Assembly (NCBI RefSeq): GCF_010614805.1
Contig: NZ_JAAFZC010000001.1
Location: forward strand, 620,001 to 684,000
DNA from: Pseudooceanicola aestuarii
Lineage (GTDB): Bacteria > Pseudomonadota > Alphaproteobacteria > Rhodobacterales > Rhodobacteraceae
Direction: 5' to 3'
Length of the DNA stretch: 64,000 bases
This document shows positions 63,406-64,000 of this stretch, one piece after another. The number at the start of each line of letters is the position of its first letter. Within the stretch, counting starts at the first letter, position 1. A model generated the notes under the pieces. It saw only the letters and a program-made list of their open reading frames with translations, was not told where the DNA came from and did no database searches. The translations under genes and the position numbers were made by a program.

Positions 63406-63906
63406 TCAGCAGGGACGGGCGAAGGTGGTGACCCAGTATCCGTCTGACACCGCCGTGCCGGCAATCGTGGCCTCCGACAGGATGTTGCGGCGATGGCCGG
63501 GGCTGGCCATCCAGTCCGCGACCACGCGCTGCACGTCCGGCTGGCCCTTGGCGATGTTCTCCGCCACGTAGCACCAGTTCACCCCTGCCGCGCGCATCCG
63601 GTCGCCCACCGACGACCCGGCAGAGCCGTCATGCGTCAGCACCCCGCGCACCGCCATGTCGCGTGCATGCAGCCGCGCGGCCGCGTCGGCCTGGGTCGAA
63701 GAACCCAGCGGAGACAGCCCCTGCCCCGCGCGCGCCGCGTTCAGCGCCGCCAGCAGCCCCTGCGCATCGGCGGCGGCCACAGGCGCCTCCAACGGTGGCG
63801 CCGGGATCTGCCCGGTCTGCGCCACGCTCACGCCCATGGTGGCGCATCCCGCCAACCCGGCGATCAGCCCCAGGGCGGACAGTCCCGCCAGAATTCGCAT
63901 CCGCAT
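63406..63906 (-). CDS. CAP/SCP-domain lipoprotein
   Basis: The 166-residue exported protein has a lipoprotein signal, LSALGLIAGLAGCATMG, lipidated on Cys near residue 20. A CAP domain follows: LNAARAGQGLSPLGSSTQAD, HARDMAVRGVLTHDGS with the conserved His, NIAKGQPDVQRVVADWMASPGHRRNI (seen as VVADWMASPGHRRNI) and a terminal aromatic-rich strand. A GTG three bases earlier is an alternative start. Its ATG overlaps the upstream gene stop as TGATG. The role of bacterial CAP proteins is largely unknown. Confidence 0.88.
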   Translation of the reverse strand: MRMRILAGLSALGLIAGLAGCATMGVSVAQTGQIPAPPLEAPVAAADAQGLLAALNAARAGQGLSPLGSSTQADAAARLHARDMAVRGVLTHDGSAGSSVGDRMRAAGVNWCYVAENIAKGQPDVQRVVADWMASPGHRRNILSEATIAGTAVSDGYWVTTFARPC

Positions 63907-64000
63907 CACGACCCCCCTGCCAGGTTCTGCGCCAATTGCCCCTGCCGCCGGATCGCGGCCGGCAGGTCAAAGCTGACCACCGCGCCGTCGACCACGATGC
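63906..64000 (-). CDS. 3' end of an unrecognised gene (partial)
   Basis: The minus-strand frame entering from the right edge reads IVVDGAVVSFDLPAAIRRQG and ends shortly after at the TGA at 63906-63908. It overlaps the CAP-protein start as TGATG, so the two are likely co-transcribed. The 31 visible residues do not identify a family. Confidence 0.6.
   Translation of the reverse strand, partial: IVVDGAVVSFDLPAAIRRQGQLAQNLAGGS

Overview
The window is GC-rich, densely coded DNA with many ATGA, GTGA and TGATG gene overlaps. Gene content points to an alphaproteobacterium, most likely a Rhodobacterales/Roseobacter-type organism: a 441-aa glutamyl-tRNA synthetase, gcvTHP behind a tandem glycine riboswitch, a tesA-ybbA-ybbP-like locus, RpiR and Rrf2 regulators, and several high-affinity ABC importers. 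No rRNA, tRNA, CRISPR array, plasmid or phage function was seen. The assignment rests on gene content and composition only.

Layout. 1-750 holds the tail of an unrecognised gene and two decayed gene fragments, one a broken copy of a MYG1-family gene that is intact at 42456. 897-10194 is a complete aerobic nicotinate (nic) catabolic island: nicC and nicAB on the minus strand, nicR, then nicEDXF on the plus strand. Together they convert nicotinate through 6-hydroxynicotinate, 2,5-dihydroxypyridine, N-formylmaleamate, maleamate and maleate to fumarate. Three near-identical TGTACA-centred sites precede nicC, nicA and nicE. A strong terminator closes the island. 10308-17305 is a second operon: a GntR/UTRA regulator, an ADP-ribosylglycohydrolase, a PfkB kinase, a PotDBCA-type ABC importer and a cysteine hydrolase. 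It resembles the uncharacterised E. coli yegUVW set with its own importer. Its position beside nic suggests, as inference, uptake and cleavage of an N-riboside or related glycoside.

17594-17758 is an IS3-type transposase remnant. 17774-24900 has a DUF1499 protein and a TetR-controlled tripartite RND efflux pump. 25086-26625 encodes two exported proteins, one with YHYH motifs and one rich in His and Met. 26904-31570 is a YhaO/YhaN (SbcDC-like) pair. 31809-39924 is a minus-strand operon with three amidase/deacylase-type enzymes, a Liv-type importer and an alpha/beta hydrolase. A divergent RpiR regulator and a glutamine-synthetase-like ligase (40059-42217) face it, so the whole looks like uptake and breakdown of an unknown amide or N-acyl compound.

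42456-64000 is mainly housekeeping: MYG1 protein, L,D-transpeptidase, a lipoprotein hydrolase, a geranylgeranyl-reductase-like flavoprotein, tesA with a LolD/FtsX-like exporter, gcvPHT under glycine riboswitch control, an NsrR-like regulator, a gamma-glutamylcyclotransferase-like protein, gltX, a zinc-ribbon metallopeptidase, a DUF1801 protein, 5-formyl-THF cyclo-ligase, MgtE, guanine deaminase and a CAP-domain lipoprotein.
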